A DNA stretch of 64,000 nucleotides, taken from Pelagibacter sp052048135. Lineage in GTDB: Bacteria > Pseudomonadota > Alphaproteobacteria > Pelagibacterales > Pelagibacteraceae. The notes below the pieces were generated by a model that was given only the letters and a program-made list of their open reading frames with translations, did no database searches and was not told the origin of the DNA. Below are positions 43,519 through 52,578 of this stretch, piece by piece (positions within the stretch are counted from its first letter, which is position 1; each line of letters opens with the position of its first letter). The stretch spans positions 744,001 through 808,000 of the forward strand of contig NZ_JBNAIM010000002.1 of assembly GCF_052048135.1 (NCBI RefSeq). Reading direction: 5' to 3'. A program made the position numbers and the translations under genes.

Positions 43519-44892
43519 TTATAGAAAGTAAGCTCCAACTCCTAAAAATGATACAAATCCAATTACATCAGTTATGGTTGTAACGAAAACACTAGAAGCA
43601 ATAGCAGGATCGATGTTCATCTTTTTAAGTGTAACAGGAACTAAGATACCAAACAAACCAGCTACAACCATGGTTAAGATCATTGAAATGGATATTATTA
43701 AAGAAAGTTGATAATCTTGAAACCAAATTTGAACAATAAAAGAACTTATTATTGCAAAAATAATCCCATTTAAAATACCTATATTGAATTCTTTTAAAAT
43801 ATTTTGATTAAAATTATTTTTAGTAAGATCATTTGTTGCAAGTGTTCTAACAGTGACGGCTAAAGTTTGCATTCCAGCATTCCCACCCATTGAGGCAACA
43901 ATTGGCATTAAAAAAGCTAACACAACCATTTGTTCGATTGTTGCACCAAATAAACTTATGCAATAAGTAGCTAAAAAAGCTGTAAATAAATTTAATAATA
44001 ACCAATTAAATCTTCTTTTTGTTTTTGTAATTACACCATCTGTAATTTCTTCATCACCCACACCTGCTAATCTTAAAGCATCTTCCTCAGCTTCTTCTTT
44101 TAAAACTGTAAGAACATCATCTGATGTAATCATACCTACTAATTTATTATTTTTATCAACAACACAAGCTGAATTTAAGTTATAGTTTTCAAATGAATGT
44201 CCAACTTCTTCTCTGTCCATATCTACAGGAATTAAAAAAATTGAATCGTCCATTATAGAAGACATTTTAGTCTCTCTGGATGTTCTGAGAACTTTAGAGG
44301 AAGGTACAGCTCCAATTGGTTTAAAATTTTCATCTACTATATAAATTTCTAAAAATTGTTCTGGCAAATCTTTATTTTCTCTCAGATAATCAATTGTTTG
44401 CCCCACGGACCAATTACTTGGTATAGCAGTAAATTCTCTCTGCATAATCCTAGCTGCACTTTCCTCAGGATAACTAAGACCTTCTAAAAGAGCGAAACGA
44501 TCTTTTGGTGGTAATAAACTTAAAATTGAATTTTTATCTTTTTCTTCAACATTTTCTAAAATTGCTATTGCATCATCAGATTCAAGATTTTTTAATATTC
44601 TTACAATTGCGTCAGAAGACAAATATTTAATAATTTCAGTTTGTACAGATTCATTAAGTTCAATGAATACCTCAGGATTAATCTTAAAATTATTAAGTTT
44701 AATAAGATTTTCTCTATCATTTTGACTTAAATGTTCAATTATATCAGCAGCATCAGCAGGATGCATTTCTTTGAAAGAATTTGTTATAAATAAAGCATCA
44801 TTGTTAGATATTTTGTCAGTAACAACTTTTATATATTCTTTATTGAATTCAAAATTGACTTTTTTATCTTTTATTTTTTTTATTAAAGTCAT
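43519..44892 (-). CDS. mgtE: Magnesium transporter MgtE
   Basis: Mg2+ channel of the inner membrane, 457 aa. The MgtE N domain is at about 30-135 with MHPADAADIIEHLSQNDR and helical repeats. Two CBS domains follow (about 140-260, with VDMDREEVGHSFENYNLNSACVVDKNNKLVGMIT). Five transmembrane helices make the pore, from about 290 (LLLNLFTAFLATYCISLF). The selectivity-region segment PIVASMGGNAGMQTLAV is well conserved. It is divergent from lipB with a 60-base spacer and convergent with panC. Regulation is mainly by Mg2+ binding to the cytosolic domains, as known for the family. Confidence 0.95.
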   Translation of the reverse strand: MTLIKKIKDKKVNFEFNKEYIKVVTDKISNNDALFITNSFKEMHPADAADIIEHLSQNDRENLIKLNNFKINPEVFIELNESVQTEIIKYLSSDAIVRILKNLESDDAIAILENVEEKDKNSILSLLPPKDRFALLEGLSYPEESAARIMQREFTAIPSNWSVGQTIDYLRENKDLPEQFLEIYIVDENFKPIGAVPSSKVLRTSRETKMSSIMDDSIFLIPVDMDREEVGHSFENYNLNSACVVDKNNKLVGMITSDDVLTVLKEEAEEDALRLAGVGDEEITDGVITKTKRRFNWLLLNLFTAFLATYCISLFGATIEQMVVLAFLMPIVASMGGNAGMQTLAVTVRTLATNDLTKNNFNQNILKEFNIGILNGIIFAIISSFIVQIWFQDYQLSLIISISMILTMVVAGLFGILVPVTLKKMNIDPAIASSVFVTTITDVIGFVSFLGVGAYFL

Positions 44893-44952
44893 AAAATTAC
44901 ATATTATTCTGACGGATCTTTTAATACATAATAAAAAGAATACAATTTATAA

Positions 44953-45573
44953 ATGAGTATAGAAATTAAAAAATCACAAAAACCAGTAAAATATGAACAT
45001 GCGATAGCATTTATGGAGAAACGCCTTCATGAAATAAGCCAAAAAAATTCTAATGATTTGATATGGATTTTAGAACATGAGGAACTTTATACTGCAGGCA
45101 CTAGCTATAATGAAAAAGAAATTTTAGATAAATCTATCAATGTTATCAAAACTAATAGAGGTGGAAAAATTACTTATCATGGTCCAGGTCAATTAATTTG
45201 TTATTTTGTAATTGATTTAAAAAAAGATAAAAAAGATATCAGGAAATTTATTTCTATTCTTGAAAAAACAATAATTGATACACTCAAATTCTATAATATT
45301 GAAACTTTTGCTGACAAGGAAAATATAGGCATCTGGTATGAGAACAATAATAATATAGAAAAAGTTGCTGCTATAGGTGTAAGAGTAAGTAAGTGGATTG
45401 CATATCATGGTTTCTCAATAAATATTAACAATGATTTAGAAAAGTATAATGCTATAATACCCTGTGGTATAAAAGATAAAGGTGTAACAAACCTTAAAAA
45501 AATTAAAAATCAAGATTATAAAGGAATAGATGATAAATTAATTAAAAACTTTATTTCTAATTTGATAAGTTGA
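44953..45573 (+). CDS. lipB: Octanoyl-[acyl-carrier-protein]:protein N-octanoyltransferase
   Basis: LipB moves octanoate from acyl carrier protein to lipoyl domains, the first step in lipoate cofactor synthesis. The 206 aa protein has RGGKITYHGPGQL at 69-81, the lysine K137 in EKVAAIGVRV and the catalytic cysteine C171 in IIPCGIKDKGVTNL. Both active-site residues are present. Length is typical. Its last 17 bases overlap the end of the convergent rluC-type gene. Confidence 0.95.
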   Translation: MSIEIKKSQKPVKYEHAIAFMEKRLHEISQKNSNDLIWILEHEELYTAGTSYNEKEILDKSINVIKTNRGGKITYHGPGQLICYFVIDLKKDKKDIRKFISILEKTIIDTLKFYNIETFADKENIGIWYENNNNIEKVAAIGVRVSKWIAYHGFSININNDLEKYNAIIPCGIKDKGVTNLKKIKNQDYKGIDDKLIKNFISNLIS

Positions 45574-46468
45574 GTCTTTTAGTTTTTAATAATTTTTTGA
45601 AATAATCAGGTAATAAAGCTTTATAAGTAAATTTTTTATTATTTATCATAAATTTTATTTGATATGAGTGAAGCATTAAGTCTTTATTTATACGTTTAGT
45701 TGATAATGATGAGTTATATTTTTTATCACCATAAATTGAATGTCCAATATTAAATAATTGTTTTCTTAATTGATGTTTTCTTCCAGTTATTGGCTTCATT
45801 TCTACTAAACTCGAATTTGAATTTTTATCAATTACTTTAAAAATCGTTTTTGCTTTTTCTACAATCTTTTTCCCATTATCGTAGCGGATTAAATCATCAT
45901 TCCATTCCCCAGAATTTTTTTCAATTTCCCCATTACATATAGCCAAATATGTTTTATGAACTTTTCTTAATCTGAATAATGATGTTAATAATTGAGCAGA
46001 TTTTCTATTTTTTGCCATTATAAAAACACCAGAAGTATCTTTGTCTAATCTATGAACAGAGTATGGTTTTGATCCTTCAAAAATTTTACTTTTAGCAAAT
46101 ATGTCAACTAAATTTTTTTTGGATTTTGTACCTCCTTGAACTGAAATACCCGCACTTTTATTTAAAACGATAAAGTCTTCATTATTATCAATAATTAAAT
46201 TTTCATTAGATTTAATTATTTCATTAGATGGCGTAAATGGTTTTTTTTTTTGATATATATCTTCTTTAAAATCAAAATTATATAGATCTATTTTGTCATT
46301 TGTTTGAACTTTAAAAGAACTTTTAGTTTTTTTTTTATTAATTTTGATTTTGCCTAATCGTAAATTTTTTTCTATTAATCCCTGAGGAATTTTTCCTATT
46401 TTATTTCTCAACCATCTATCAAGACGCATATTATTACACGTTGAATCAACGATAAAACTCTTAATCAT
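45557..46468 (-). CDS. rluC: Ribosomal large-subunit pseudouridine synthase, RluC/RluD type
   Basis: Converts specific uridines of 23S rRNA to pseudouridine. The 303 aa protein has an S4 RNA-binding domain at about 12-75 (MRLDRWLRNKIGKIPQGLIEKNLRLGKIKINKKK). The catalytic aspartate is D142 in YSVHRLDKDTSGVFIMAKN. EMKPITGRKHQLRKQLFNIGHSIYGD is the last conserved block. Among the RluA family, the S4 domain favours RluC/RluD over RluA; choosing between them is uncertain. It lies 22 bases downstream of rplQ and may be co-transcribed with the ribosomal genes. Confidence 0.88.
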   Translation of the reverse strand: MIKSFIVDSTCNNMRLDRWLRNKIGKIPQGLIEKNLRLGKIKINKKKTKSSFKVQTNDKIDLYNFDFKEDIYQKKKPFTPSNEIIKSNENLIIDNNEDFIVLNKSAGISVQGGTKSKKNLVDIFAKSKIFEGSKPYSVHRLDKDTSGVFIMAKNRKSAQLLTSLFRLRKVHKTYLAICNGEIEKNSGEWNDDLIRYDNGKKIVEKAKTIFKVIDKNSNSSLVEMKPITGRKHQLRKQLFNIGHSIYGDKKYNSSLSTKRINKDLMLHSYQIKFMINNKKFTYKALLPDYFKKLLKTKRLNLSN

Positions 46469-46490
46469 GTTTCTATTTTTAGAATTTATT

Positions 46491-46934
46491 TTAAGCTGAA
46501 GCTACTTTTTTATCTTCTTTTTTATCAGCTTCTTTAACTGGATCTTTTTTCTTTTTATCTACTTTTTTTGCTTGTATATCCCTATCAACAAATTCAATTA
46601 TAGCCATAGGTGCATTATCACCATATCTAAAACCTGCTTTGATTATTCTAGTATATCCACCAATTCTTTTTTCATATCTTTTAGACAAAGTTTTTCTAAC
46701 TTTATTTGCAGACTCTGTATCCTGTAATTGTGAAATTAACATTTTGGTGTTATGTAAAGTGTTTTTTTTTCCTAATGTAATTATTTTATCTGCTTGAGGT
46801 TTTAAGAATTTTGCTTTTGGTAAAGTTGTCTTTATTTGTTCATACTTAATCAATGAATTAAGCATATTTTTTAATAGAGCTTTTCGATGTTCAGAAGTTC
46901 TATTTAACTTCTTGTTAGCCATTCCATGTCTCAT
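46491..46934 (-). CDS. rplQ: 50S ribosomal protein L17
   Basis: Last gene of the alpha operon. The 147 aa protein opens MRHGMANKKLNRTSEHRKALLKNML, with KTTLPKAKFLKPQADKIITLGKK and the late MAIIEFVDRD. This is the L17 pattern. A lysine- and aspartate-rich tail after about residue 125 (QAKKVDKKKKDPVKEADKK) is an extension beyond the core. It starts at the base where rpoA ends. Confidence 0.97.
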   Translation of the reverse strand: MRHGMANKKLNRTSEHRKALLKNMLNSLIKYEQIKTTLPKAKFLKPQADKIITLGKKNTLHNTKMLISQLQDTESANKVRKTLSKRYEKRIGGYTRIIKAGFRYGDNAPMAIIEFVDRDIQAKKVDKKKKDPVKEADKKEDKKVASA

Positions 46935-47962
46935 TAGATACTTTCCTCTAATTTTTTAGACATTTCTGCTATATTGTCTGGTGGCCAATTTGGTATTTCC
47001 ATACCTAAATACAATGACATTCCAGTCAAAACTTCTTTTATTTCATTTAATGATTTTCTTCCAAAATTAGGTGTTCTCAGCATTTCCCCTTCAGATTTTT
47101 GTACAAGATCACCAATATAAATAATGTTATCATTTTTTAAACAATTCATAGATCTCACTGACAATTCAAGCTCATCAACTTTTCTCAATAAATTTTTATT
47201 AAATTCAGGTTCAGTCGAAACTTCTTTTACAGGAGCTTCTACAGGTTCATCAAAATTAATAAACATTTTGAGTTGGTCTTGGAAAATTCTAGCTGAATAA
47301 GCCACTGCATCTTCTGCAGAAATAGATCCATTTGTTTCAACTTCCATTGTTAATTTATCATAGTCTAATGCTTTACCTTCTCTTGCAGTACTTACTGAGT
47401 ATGAAACTTTTTTTACAGGACTGTAAAGAGAGTCTATTGCAATTAAGCCTAGCGGCGGTTCCTCTGGTTTATTAAGTTCAGCAGGAACATATCCTTTGCC
47501 AGTATTTACATTCATTTCCATATGAAAATTAGTATTTTCATCTAAATTACATATAACTAAATCTGGATTTAAAATTTCAACATCAGGCACTGATGTTATG
47601 TCTGAAGCTTTAATTTCACCTGGACCTTTTGCATCAAGAACTAATTTTTTTGTTCCTTCTGAAGCACATTTTAAAGCTAAAGATTTAACATTTAAAACTA
47701 TGTCAGTAACATCCTCTCTTACACCTTTGATAGATGTAAATTCATGTAAAACACCATCAATTTGAATTGAAGTTACTGCAGCACCTCTAATAGATGATAA
47801 CAATATTCTTCTTAATGAATTTCCTAATGTTAACCCGTAACCTTTTTCAAGAGGTTCAGCCACTATAGTTGCGTGAGTTAAATCATCACTAATTTTGACG
47901 TCAAGCTTTGTTGGTTTAATTAATGATTTCCAATTTTTTACATTTACATTTTCTAATTCCAT
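46934..47962 (-). CDS. rpoA: DNA-directed RNA polymerase subunit alpha
   Basis: Scaffolds assembly of RNA polymerase and contacts regulators and UP-element DNA. The 342 aa protein has the N-terminal dimerisation domain, with VAEPLEKGYGLTLGNSLRRILLSSIRGAAVTSIQIDGVLHEF at about 36-76, and the C-terminal domain at about 255-325, with VDELELSVRSMNCLKNDNIIYIGDLVQKSE, TPNFGRKSLNEIKEVL. A linker of acidic and proline residues joins them. Single-base junctions link it to rpsK and rplQ. Confidence 0.98.
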   Translation of the reverse strand: MELENVNVKNWKSLIKPTKLDVKISDDLTHATIVAEPLEKGYGLTLGNSLRRILLSSIRGAAVTSIQIDGVLHEFTSIKGVREDVTDIVLNVKSLALKCASEGTKKLVLDAKGPGEIKASDITSVPDVEILNPDLVICNLDENTNFHMEMNVNTGKGYVPAELNKPEEPPLGLIAIDSLYSPVKKVSYSVSTAREGKALDYDKLTMEVETNGSISAEDAVAYSARIFQDQLKMFINFDEPVEAPVKEVSTEPEFNKNLLRKVDELELSVRSMNCLKNDNIIYIGDLVQKSEGEMLRTPNFGRKSLNEIKEVLTGMSLYLGMEIPNWPPDNIAEMSKKLEESI

Positions 47963-48411
47963 TAAACTCTCCTTTTTTTTGGTGGTCTAGTACCATTATG
48001 TGGCATTGGTGTTGTGTCTTTAATTGATAAAATTCTAAAACCTCTTGCTTGAAGAGCTCTTAATGCAGTTTCTCTTCCAGATCCTGGTCCTTTAACTTCT
48101 ACAGAAAGAGTTTTCATTCCAAACTCTAAAGCTTTTGAAGCTGCTGCGTCAGCTGCTATTTGAGCAGCATAAGGTGTTGATTTACGTGAACCCTTAAAAC
48201 CTTTTTGTCCTGCTGATGCCCATGAAATTACATTTCCATTAGTGTCTGCAATAGATATAATTGTGTTATTAAATGTTGATTGAACGTAGGCTATTCCGTT
48301 GAGAATATTTTTTTTAACTTTCTTTTTTTTTGAATAACTGCTTTTAACAGATTTTTTTGATGATTTTTCTAAACTTTGTTCTTTGTTTTCTGTTTTTTCT
48401 TTTTTTGCCAT
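47962..48411 (-). CDS. rpsK: 30S ribosomal protein S11, N-terminally extended
   Basis: S11 sits on the platform of the small subunit near the mRNA exit. The 149 aa protein has GIAYVQSTFNNTIISIADTNGNVISWASAGQKGFKGSRKSTPYAAQ, and ends with the MPHNGTRPPKKRRV signature. About 20-25 extra lysine- and serine-rich residues precede the core, compared with the usual length near 129. It lies 2 bases after rpsM and one base overlaps the start of rpoA. Confidence 0.97.
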   Translation of the reverse strand: MAKKEKTENKEQSLEKSSKKSVKSSYSKKKKVKKNILNGIAYVQSTFNNTIISIADTNGNVISWASAGQKGFKGSRKSTPYAAQIAADAAASKALEFGMKTLSVEVKGPGSGRETALRALQARGFRILSIKDTTPMPHNGTRPPKKRRV

Positions 48412-48413
48412 AA

Positions 48414-48797
48414 TTATTTCTTAAGAGGTGTTAGTTTTTTACCAGCAATCGCTATTGCCTTGCCTTTTCTTGTTCTAGCATTACATCTTGTTCTTTGTCC
48501 TCTCACAGGTAATTTTTTTCTATGTCTTGAGCCTCTGTAACAAGCTAAATCAATTAATCTTTTAATACTCAATGAGTAGTCTCTTCTTAAATCACCCTCT
48601 ACTTTAAAATTTTGATCGATATACTCTCTAATTTTTAAAATTTCATCATCTGTAAGTTGATTTACTCTTTTTTCTTTCGGTATAGCTAATGAAGAACAAA
48701 TTTGTTTTGAAAATTTATCACCAATTCCATAAATATAAGTTAAACCAATATGAACTAACTTATTTTGTGGGATGTTTATTCCTGCAATACGAGCCAT
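48414..48797 (-). CDS. rpsM: 30S ribosomal protein S13
   Basis: S13 forms intersubunit bridges in the head of the small subunit. The 127 aa protein starts MARIAGINIPQNKLVHIGLTYIYGIG and ends with KKLPVRGQRTRCNARTRKGKAIAIAGKK, a full match to the S13 pattern. It is the first gene of the alpha operon. The 55-base spacer between adk and rpsM holds the best sigma-70-like promoter in the window, so this operon can be transcribed separately from spc. Confidence 0.97.
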   Translation of the reverse strand: MARIAGINIPQNKLVHIGLTYIYGIGDKFSKQICSSLAIPKEKRVNQLTDDEILKIREYIDQNFKVEGDLRRDYSLSIKRLIDLACYRGSRHRKKLPVRGQRTRCNARTRKGKAIAIAGKKLTPLKK

Positions 48798-48820
48798 AAA
48801 TTTTGTGATAAATTTAGCCT

Positions 48821-48848
48821 TTTATATAAGAAGATCTTTTAAAGTCAA
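48821..48848 (-). promoter_or_regulatory. Strong candidate promoter for the alpha operon (rpsM-rpsK-rpoA-rplQ)
   Basis: On the minus strand TTGACT (bases 48848-48843) is followed after 16 bases by TATAAA (48826-48821). Five of six and five of six positions agree with TTGACA and TATAAT. The expected start, near 48814, would leave a leader of about 17 bases before the rpsM ATG at 48797. It lies downstream of adk in the only clear gap within the long ribosomal run, so it has room for no gene. The agreement is much better than elsewhere in the window. Confidence 0.6.
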
Positions 48849-48852
48849 TGTC

Positions 48853-49416
48853 TTAAACATTAAGAAAATCTTCTATTTTAGCGGTTATTTCATCAATTTT
48901 AAGTGTTCCGTCAATTTCATTAAACTTGGGATTTTTAGAATAAAAATTTAATACAGGTTTAGTTGTTTCCATATAAGTGTCATATCTCTTAAGTATAGTA
49001 TTCAATTCATCATCTGATCTTTTTTCGATAATTTTTCTTTTTTCTATTCTTTTTATTATTGTTTCTTTGTCTACATTTAGAAAAAAAATTAAATCTATTT
49101 GTTGATTGGAATTATCTAACAATAAATCTAAATTTTTTGCTTGGCTTATTGATCTAGGGTACCCATCAAAAATTAATCTCCCTTTTAAAGAAGGATCAAA
49201 AATAACATCTTTAATAATTTTGTTAACTATTTCATCACTAACGAATTTTCCATTTTCCATATCACTAGCTATTACTTTACCAATTTCAGAATTTTTTTGA
49301 ACTTCTTGTCTTAATAAATCTCCAGTTGATATTTGAAAACCGTTAAGTTTATTAACTAAATATTTAGCCTGAGTTCCTTTGCCAGCACCTGGGGGACCAA
49401 ATAGAATAATATTCAC
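48853..49416 (-). CDS. adk: Adenylate kinase, short form without a zinc LID
   Basis: Balances AMP, ADP and ATP. The 187 aa protein has the P-loop FGPPGAGKGTQAKYL at 5-19, the AMP-binding ISTGDLLRQEV and GRLIFDGYPRSISQA, then RIEKRKIIEKRSDDELNTI. The LID between the last two arginine boxes is only a short loop, with no cysteine ligands, so this is the short adenylate kinase type (about 180-190 aa against 214 for the long form). It lies 5 bases after secY in the usual secY-adk order, with rpsM beyond. Confidence 0.95.
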   Translation of the reverse strand: MNIILFGPPGAGKGTQAKYLVNKLNGFQISTGDLLRQEVQKNSEIGKVIASDMENGKFVSDEIVNKIIKDVIFDPSLKGRLIFDGYPRSISQAKNLDLLLDNSNQQIDLIFFLNVDKETIIKRIEKRKIIEKRSDDELNTILKRYDTYMETTKPVLNFYSKNPKFNEIDGTLKIDEITAKIEDFLNV

Positions 49417-49421
49417 AAAAA

Positions 49422-50702
49422 CTATCTACCAAATTTTGTTTTTTTAATTAGTTGCTCATATTGAGAACTCATAAGTCGAGTTTGTATTTGAGTAACTGTA
49501 TCAATTGCAACAACAACAACAATTAAAATTGAAGTTCCTCCAAGATAAAAAGGTATTGGGTAGTTTGCAATTAAAAATTCTGGCATTAAACAGACTAAAG
49601 TCAAATATAAAGCTCCGATAGTAGTTAATTTTGTTAAAATATTTTCAATGTATAGAGCAGTACTTTCTCCTGGTCTTATCCCAGGAACAAAACCTCCATA
49701 TTTTCTAAGATTATCTGCTGTTTCAGTTGGATTGAAAGTTATTGATGTATAAAAAAAGGTAAAAAATATTATCCCTGATGCATATAGCAACATATATAAT
49801 GGTTGGCCCTGAGTAAAAAAAGAACTTATGTTCAAAAAAGTTTCATTATCAGAAAAATTAAAATTTGAAAAAGTAACTGGTAATAAAAGTAACGCTGACG
49901 CAAAAATAGCTGGGATTACACCAGCTTGATTTATTTTTAGAGGTAAATGTGAAGACTCGCCACCATACATTTTATTTCCCATTTGTCTTTTAGGATAATT
50001 TATCAATATTTTTCTTAATGCTCTTTCCATAAAAACAATAAATAAAATTGTTAATATTAACAAAATAAAAAGTCCAATGATTAAAAAAGTTGAAACAGCA
50101 CCAGTTCTACCAAGCTCAAAAGTAGTTACTAAAGCTCGAGGTATTTCTGCAACAATTCCTGCAAAAATTATTAGTGATATTCCATTACCTATCCCTCTTT
50201 GAGTAATTTGTTCTCCAAGCCACATCAAAAAAATAGTTCCAGAAACAATAGTTGTTACAGTAGAAATTTTGAAAAACAATCCAGGATTTATTACTAGTCC
50301 AGCAGATGACTCCAAACCTACTGCAAGACCATAACCTTGTACAGTAGCAAGTAAAACAGTTCCATATCGAGTAATCTGTGTAATTTTCGCTCTCCCAATT
50401 TCACCTTGAGATTTTAAATTTTTAAAATAATCTGAAACACCTGTTAAAAGCTGAACAATAATCGAAGATGAAATATAAGGCATTATACCTAACGCAAAAA
50501 TAGCCATTCTGCTAACAGCTCCACCAGCGAAAACATTGAACATGCCAAGTAATCCTTTTTGATTACCTTCCATCATTATCTTTAATTGTTCAGGATCTAT
50601 TCCTGGTAATGGTACAAAAGTTCCAAATCTATAAACTGTTAAAATAGCAAGTGTAAAGATTATCCTATTTCTTAAATCATTACTTGATGAAGAAGCGCTC
50701 AT
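49422..50702 (-). CDS. secY: Preprotein translocase subunit SecY
   Basis: Channel-forming subunit of the SecYEG translocon in the inner membrane. The 426 aa protein has ten transmembrane helices. The first contains RIIFTLAILTVYRFGTFVPLPGID. The plug-region segment GGAVSRMAIFALGIMPYISSSIIVQLL is well conserved. Later, FVPGIRPGESTALYI and the last helix with FYLGGTSILIVVVVAIDTVTQIQ follow. It lies between rplO (10 bases) and adk. A short acidic/serine start (MSASSSSNDLRNR) is normal. Confidence 0.98.
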   Translation of the reverse strand: MSASSSSNDLRNRIIFTLAILTVYRFGTFVPLPGIDPEQLKIMMEGNQKGLLGMFNVFAGGAVSRMAIFALGIMPYISSSIIVQLLTGVSDYFKNLKSQGEIGRAKITQITRYGTVLLATVQGYGLAVGLESSAGLVINPGLFFKISTVTTIVSGTIFLMWLGEQITQRGIGNGISLIIFAGIVAEIPRALVTTFELGRTGAVSTFLIIGLFILLILTILFIVFMERALRKILINYPKRQMGNKMYGGESSHLPLKINQAGVIPAIFASALLLLPVTFSNFNFSDNETFLNISSFFTQGQPLYMLLYASGIIFFTFFYTSITFNPTETADNLRKYGGFVPGIRPGESTALYIENILTKLTTIGALYLTLVCLMPEFLIANYPIPFYLGGTSILIVVVVAIDTVTQIQTRLMSSQYEQLIKKTKFGR

Positions 50703-50712
50703 TTAATAAAAA

Positions 50713-51165
50713 TTATTTTTTTAATTGTATAGATCCACCAATTTTTTCAAGTTTTTCTAAAGCAGATTTAGAGGCCAGATCTGCCTCAATATTAATTTTG
50801 TCTTTAATAACACCTGAGCCCAAAATCTTTAATTTTATAGAATTTTTATCTATAAGATTATTTTTTTTTAACAAATCAGAATTAATAACATCAGAAGTTT
50901 TAATATTTTTTTTATCTATATATGACTGTATTTTATCTAAATTTATAATTGCAATATTTTTTTTATTTAATGGATTGAAGCCTCTTTTTGGCAATCTTCT
51001 GTATAGAGGCATTTGTCCCCCTTCAAAACTTTTTATGGCAACACCTGATCGAGATTTTTGCCCTTTAACACCTCTTCCAGATGTTTTACCTTTGCCAGAG
51101 CCAATCCCTCTTCCAACTCTAATTTTGGTTTTATTTAATTTATTCCTGTTATTTAATTTAATCAT
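50713..51165 (-). CDS. rplO: 50S ribosomal protein L15
   Basis: L15 organises the large subunit core. The 150 aa protein has RVGRGIGSGKGKTSGRGVKGQKSRSGVAIKSFEGGQMPLYRRLPKRGF, the standard glycine-rich N-terminal half. The C-terminal half is rich in isoleucine and lysine. Its start falls on the stop of rpsE. In most bacteria rpmD (L30) lies between rpsE and rplO; here there is no room for it. Confidence 0.97.
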   Translation of the reverse strand: MIKLNNRNKLNKTKIRVGRGIGSGKGKTSGRGVKGQKSRSGVAIKSFEGGQMPLYRRLPKRGFNPLNKKNIAIINLDKIQSYIDKKNIKTSDVINSDLLKKNNLIDKNSIKLKILGSGVIKDKINIEADLASKSALEKLEKIGGSIQLKK

Positions 51166-51680
51166 TAACCTCTTTTTTCTATTATTTCAGAAATTTTCTT
51201 GTTTCTAATTGTTGATATTTGCTTTGGTGAATTTTGTTTTAATAATGCTTTCATTGTAGCTCTAATTACATTATGTGCATTTGATGTACCCATTGATTTT
51301 GCAACAATATCTTTCACACCTAAAACTTCACAAACAGCCCTTACAGGACCACCTGCAATAATTCCTGTTCCTTTTGATGCCGCTCTCAATACTATTCTTC
51401 CAGATCCATCTTTAGCTTTTACATCATGATGTATAGTTCTTCCTTCTCTTAAAGGAATATGAATTAACTTTCTTCTTGCCATTTCATTTGCTTTTTTTAT
51501 GGCATCTGGAACTTGTTTAGCCTTGGCATGAGCTATACCAATTTTACCTGATTGATTACCAACAACAACTAAAGCTGAAAAACCAAATCTTCTACCACCT
51601 TTAACAACTTTTGTTATACGATTTATATGAACTAATTTTTCTAATATATCGTCAGTTTTTTTATCTTTATTTATTTCCAT
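51165..51680 (-). CDS. rpsE: 30S ribosomal protein S5
   Basis: S5 helps decoding accuracy and mRNA helicase function at the entry site. The 171 aa protein has LVHINRITKVVKGGRRFGFSALVVVGNQSGKIG and the IPLREGRTIHHDV-type block, then GTGIIAGGPVRAVCEVLGV. Its 3' end abuts rplO directly, without L30 in between. Length is normal. Confidence 0.98.
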   Translation of the reverse strand: MEINKDKKTDDILEKLVHINRITKVVKGGRRFGFSALVVVGNQSGKIGIAHAKAKQVPDAIKKANEMARRKLIHIPLREGRTIHHDVKAKDGSGRIVLRAASKGTGIIAGGPVRAVCEVLGVKDIVAKSMGTSNAHNVIRATMKALLKQNSPKQISTIRNKKISEIIEKRG

Positions 51681-51682
51681 AT

Positions 51683-52039
51683 TTAAAATTCCATTCCATT
51701 TTTACGAAGAGTTTCAGCAAAAACTTTAATTCTACCATGATATTTATAAATTCCTCTATCAAAGTAAATTTTAGTTATTTTTTTTTCTTGTGCCTTTTTT
51801 GCCAATTTTTCTGCAACAATTTTTGATAGCTCTGTTTTATTTATTTTTTCACCAGTTCTAATATCTTTTTCTACAGATGATGCTGCAAGAAGAGTTATAT
51901 TTTTCATATCATCAATTATTTGAGCAGAAATATTTTTTGAAGATCTAGAAATACTTAATCTGTATCTATCATTACTAGCAACTTTTTTTACTTTATTGCT
52001 TACTCTAAATCTTTTTCTTTTGCTTGTGTTTAATTTCAT
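51683..52039 (-). CDS. rplR: 50S ribosomal protein L18
   Basis: L18 binds 5S rRNA with L5. The 118 aa protein has RYRLSISRSSKNISAQIIDD and the C-terminal KIYFDRGIYKYHGRIKVFAETLRKNGMEF, typical of L18 but with a replaced family V-F-D-R-G-G loop (here IYFDRGIYKYHGR). It lies between rplF (overlap of one base) and rpsE (2-base gap). Confidence 0.96.
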   Translation of the reverse strand: MKLNTSKRKRFRVSNKVKKVASNDRYRLSISRSSKNISAQIIDDMKNITLLAASSVEKDIRTGEKINKTELSKIVAEKLAKKAQEKKITKIYFDRGIYKYHGRIKVFAETLRKNGMEF

Positions 52040-52578
52040 TATTTTTTCTTTCCTTCTTTTTTGAGAACATATTGACCTTTTTCTCGCACTCCCTTACCTT
52101 TATATGGTTCAATTTTTCTTAAAGTTTTTAATTTTGAAGCTACTGCTCCAACTTGTTGTTTGTCAGAACCGCTAATCTTTAAAGTAGTTTGTTTTTCTAC
52201 AGTAATTTTAATACCTTCTGGAATATCAAAATTAATATCATGGCTGTAACCGAGTTGTAAATTTAATTGATTTCCTTTCAAAGCCGCTCTATAGCCTACT
52301 CCAACTAATTCTAGAGTTTTTTCGTATCCTGCACTCGATCCAATAACAGCATTATTAATTAAACTTCGATTCATTCCCCATAATCTTTTTGTTTCTTGAT
52401 CTATCTTTTTTGGTTTAATTGAAATTTCTTTTCCATCTTTTATATCAAGATTAAAGATATCTAAATCAATATTAATTTTTTTTTTACCTAATGGTCCTTC
52501 AATATTTAGGATACTACCAGCTAAAGCTACTTTAACTTTTTCAGGAATCGAAATATTTATTTTACCTATTTTTGACAT
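52039..52578 (-). CDS. rplF: 50S ribosomal protein L6
   Basis: L6 lies near the factor-binding site of the large subunit. The 179 aa protein begins MSKIGKINISIPEKVKV and has LELVGVGYRAALKGNQLNLQLGYSH and the closing KIEPYKGKGVREKGQYVLKKEGKKK. This is a full L6. One-base junctions join it to rpsH and rplR. Confidence 0.97.
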   Translation of the reverse strand: MSKIGKINISIPEKVKVALAGSILNIEGPLGKKKINIDLDIFNLDIKDGKEISIKPKKIDQETKRLWGMNRSLINNAVIGSSAGYEKTLELVGVGYRAALKGNQLNLQLGYSHDINFDIPEGIKITVEKQTTLKISGSDKQQVGAVASKLKTLRKIEPYKGKGVREKGQYVLKKEGKKK

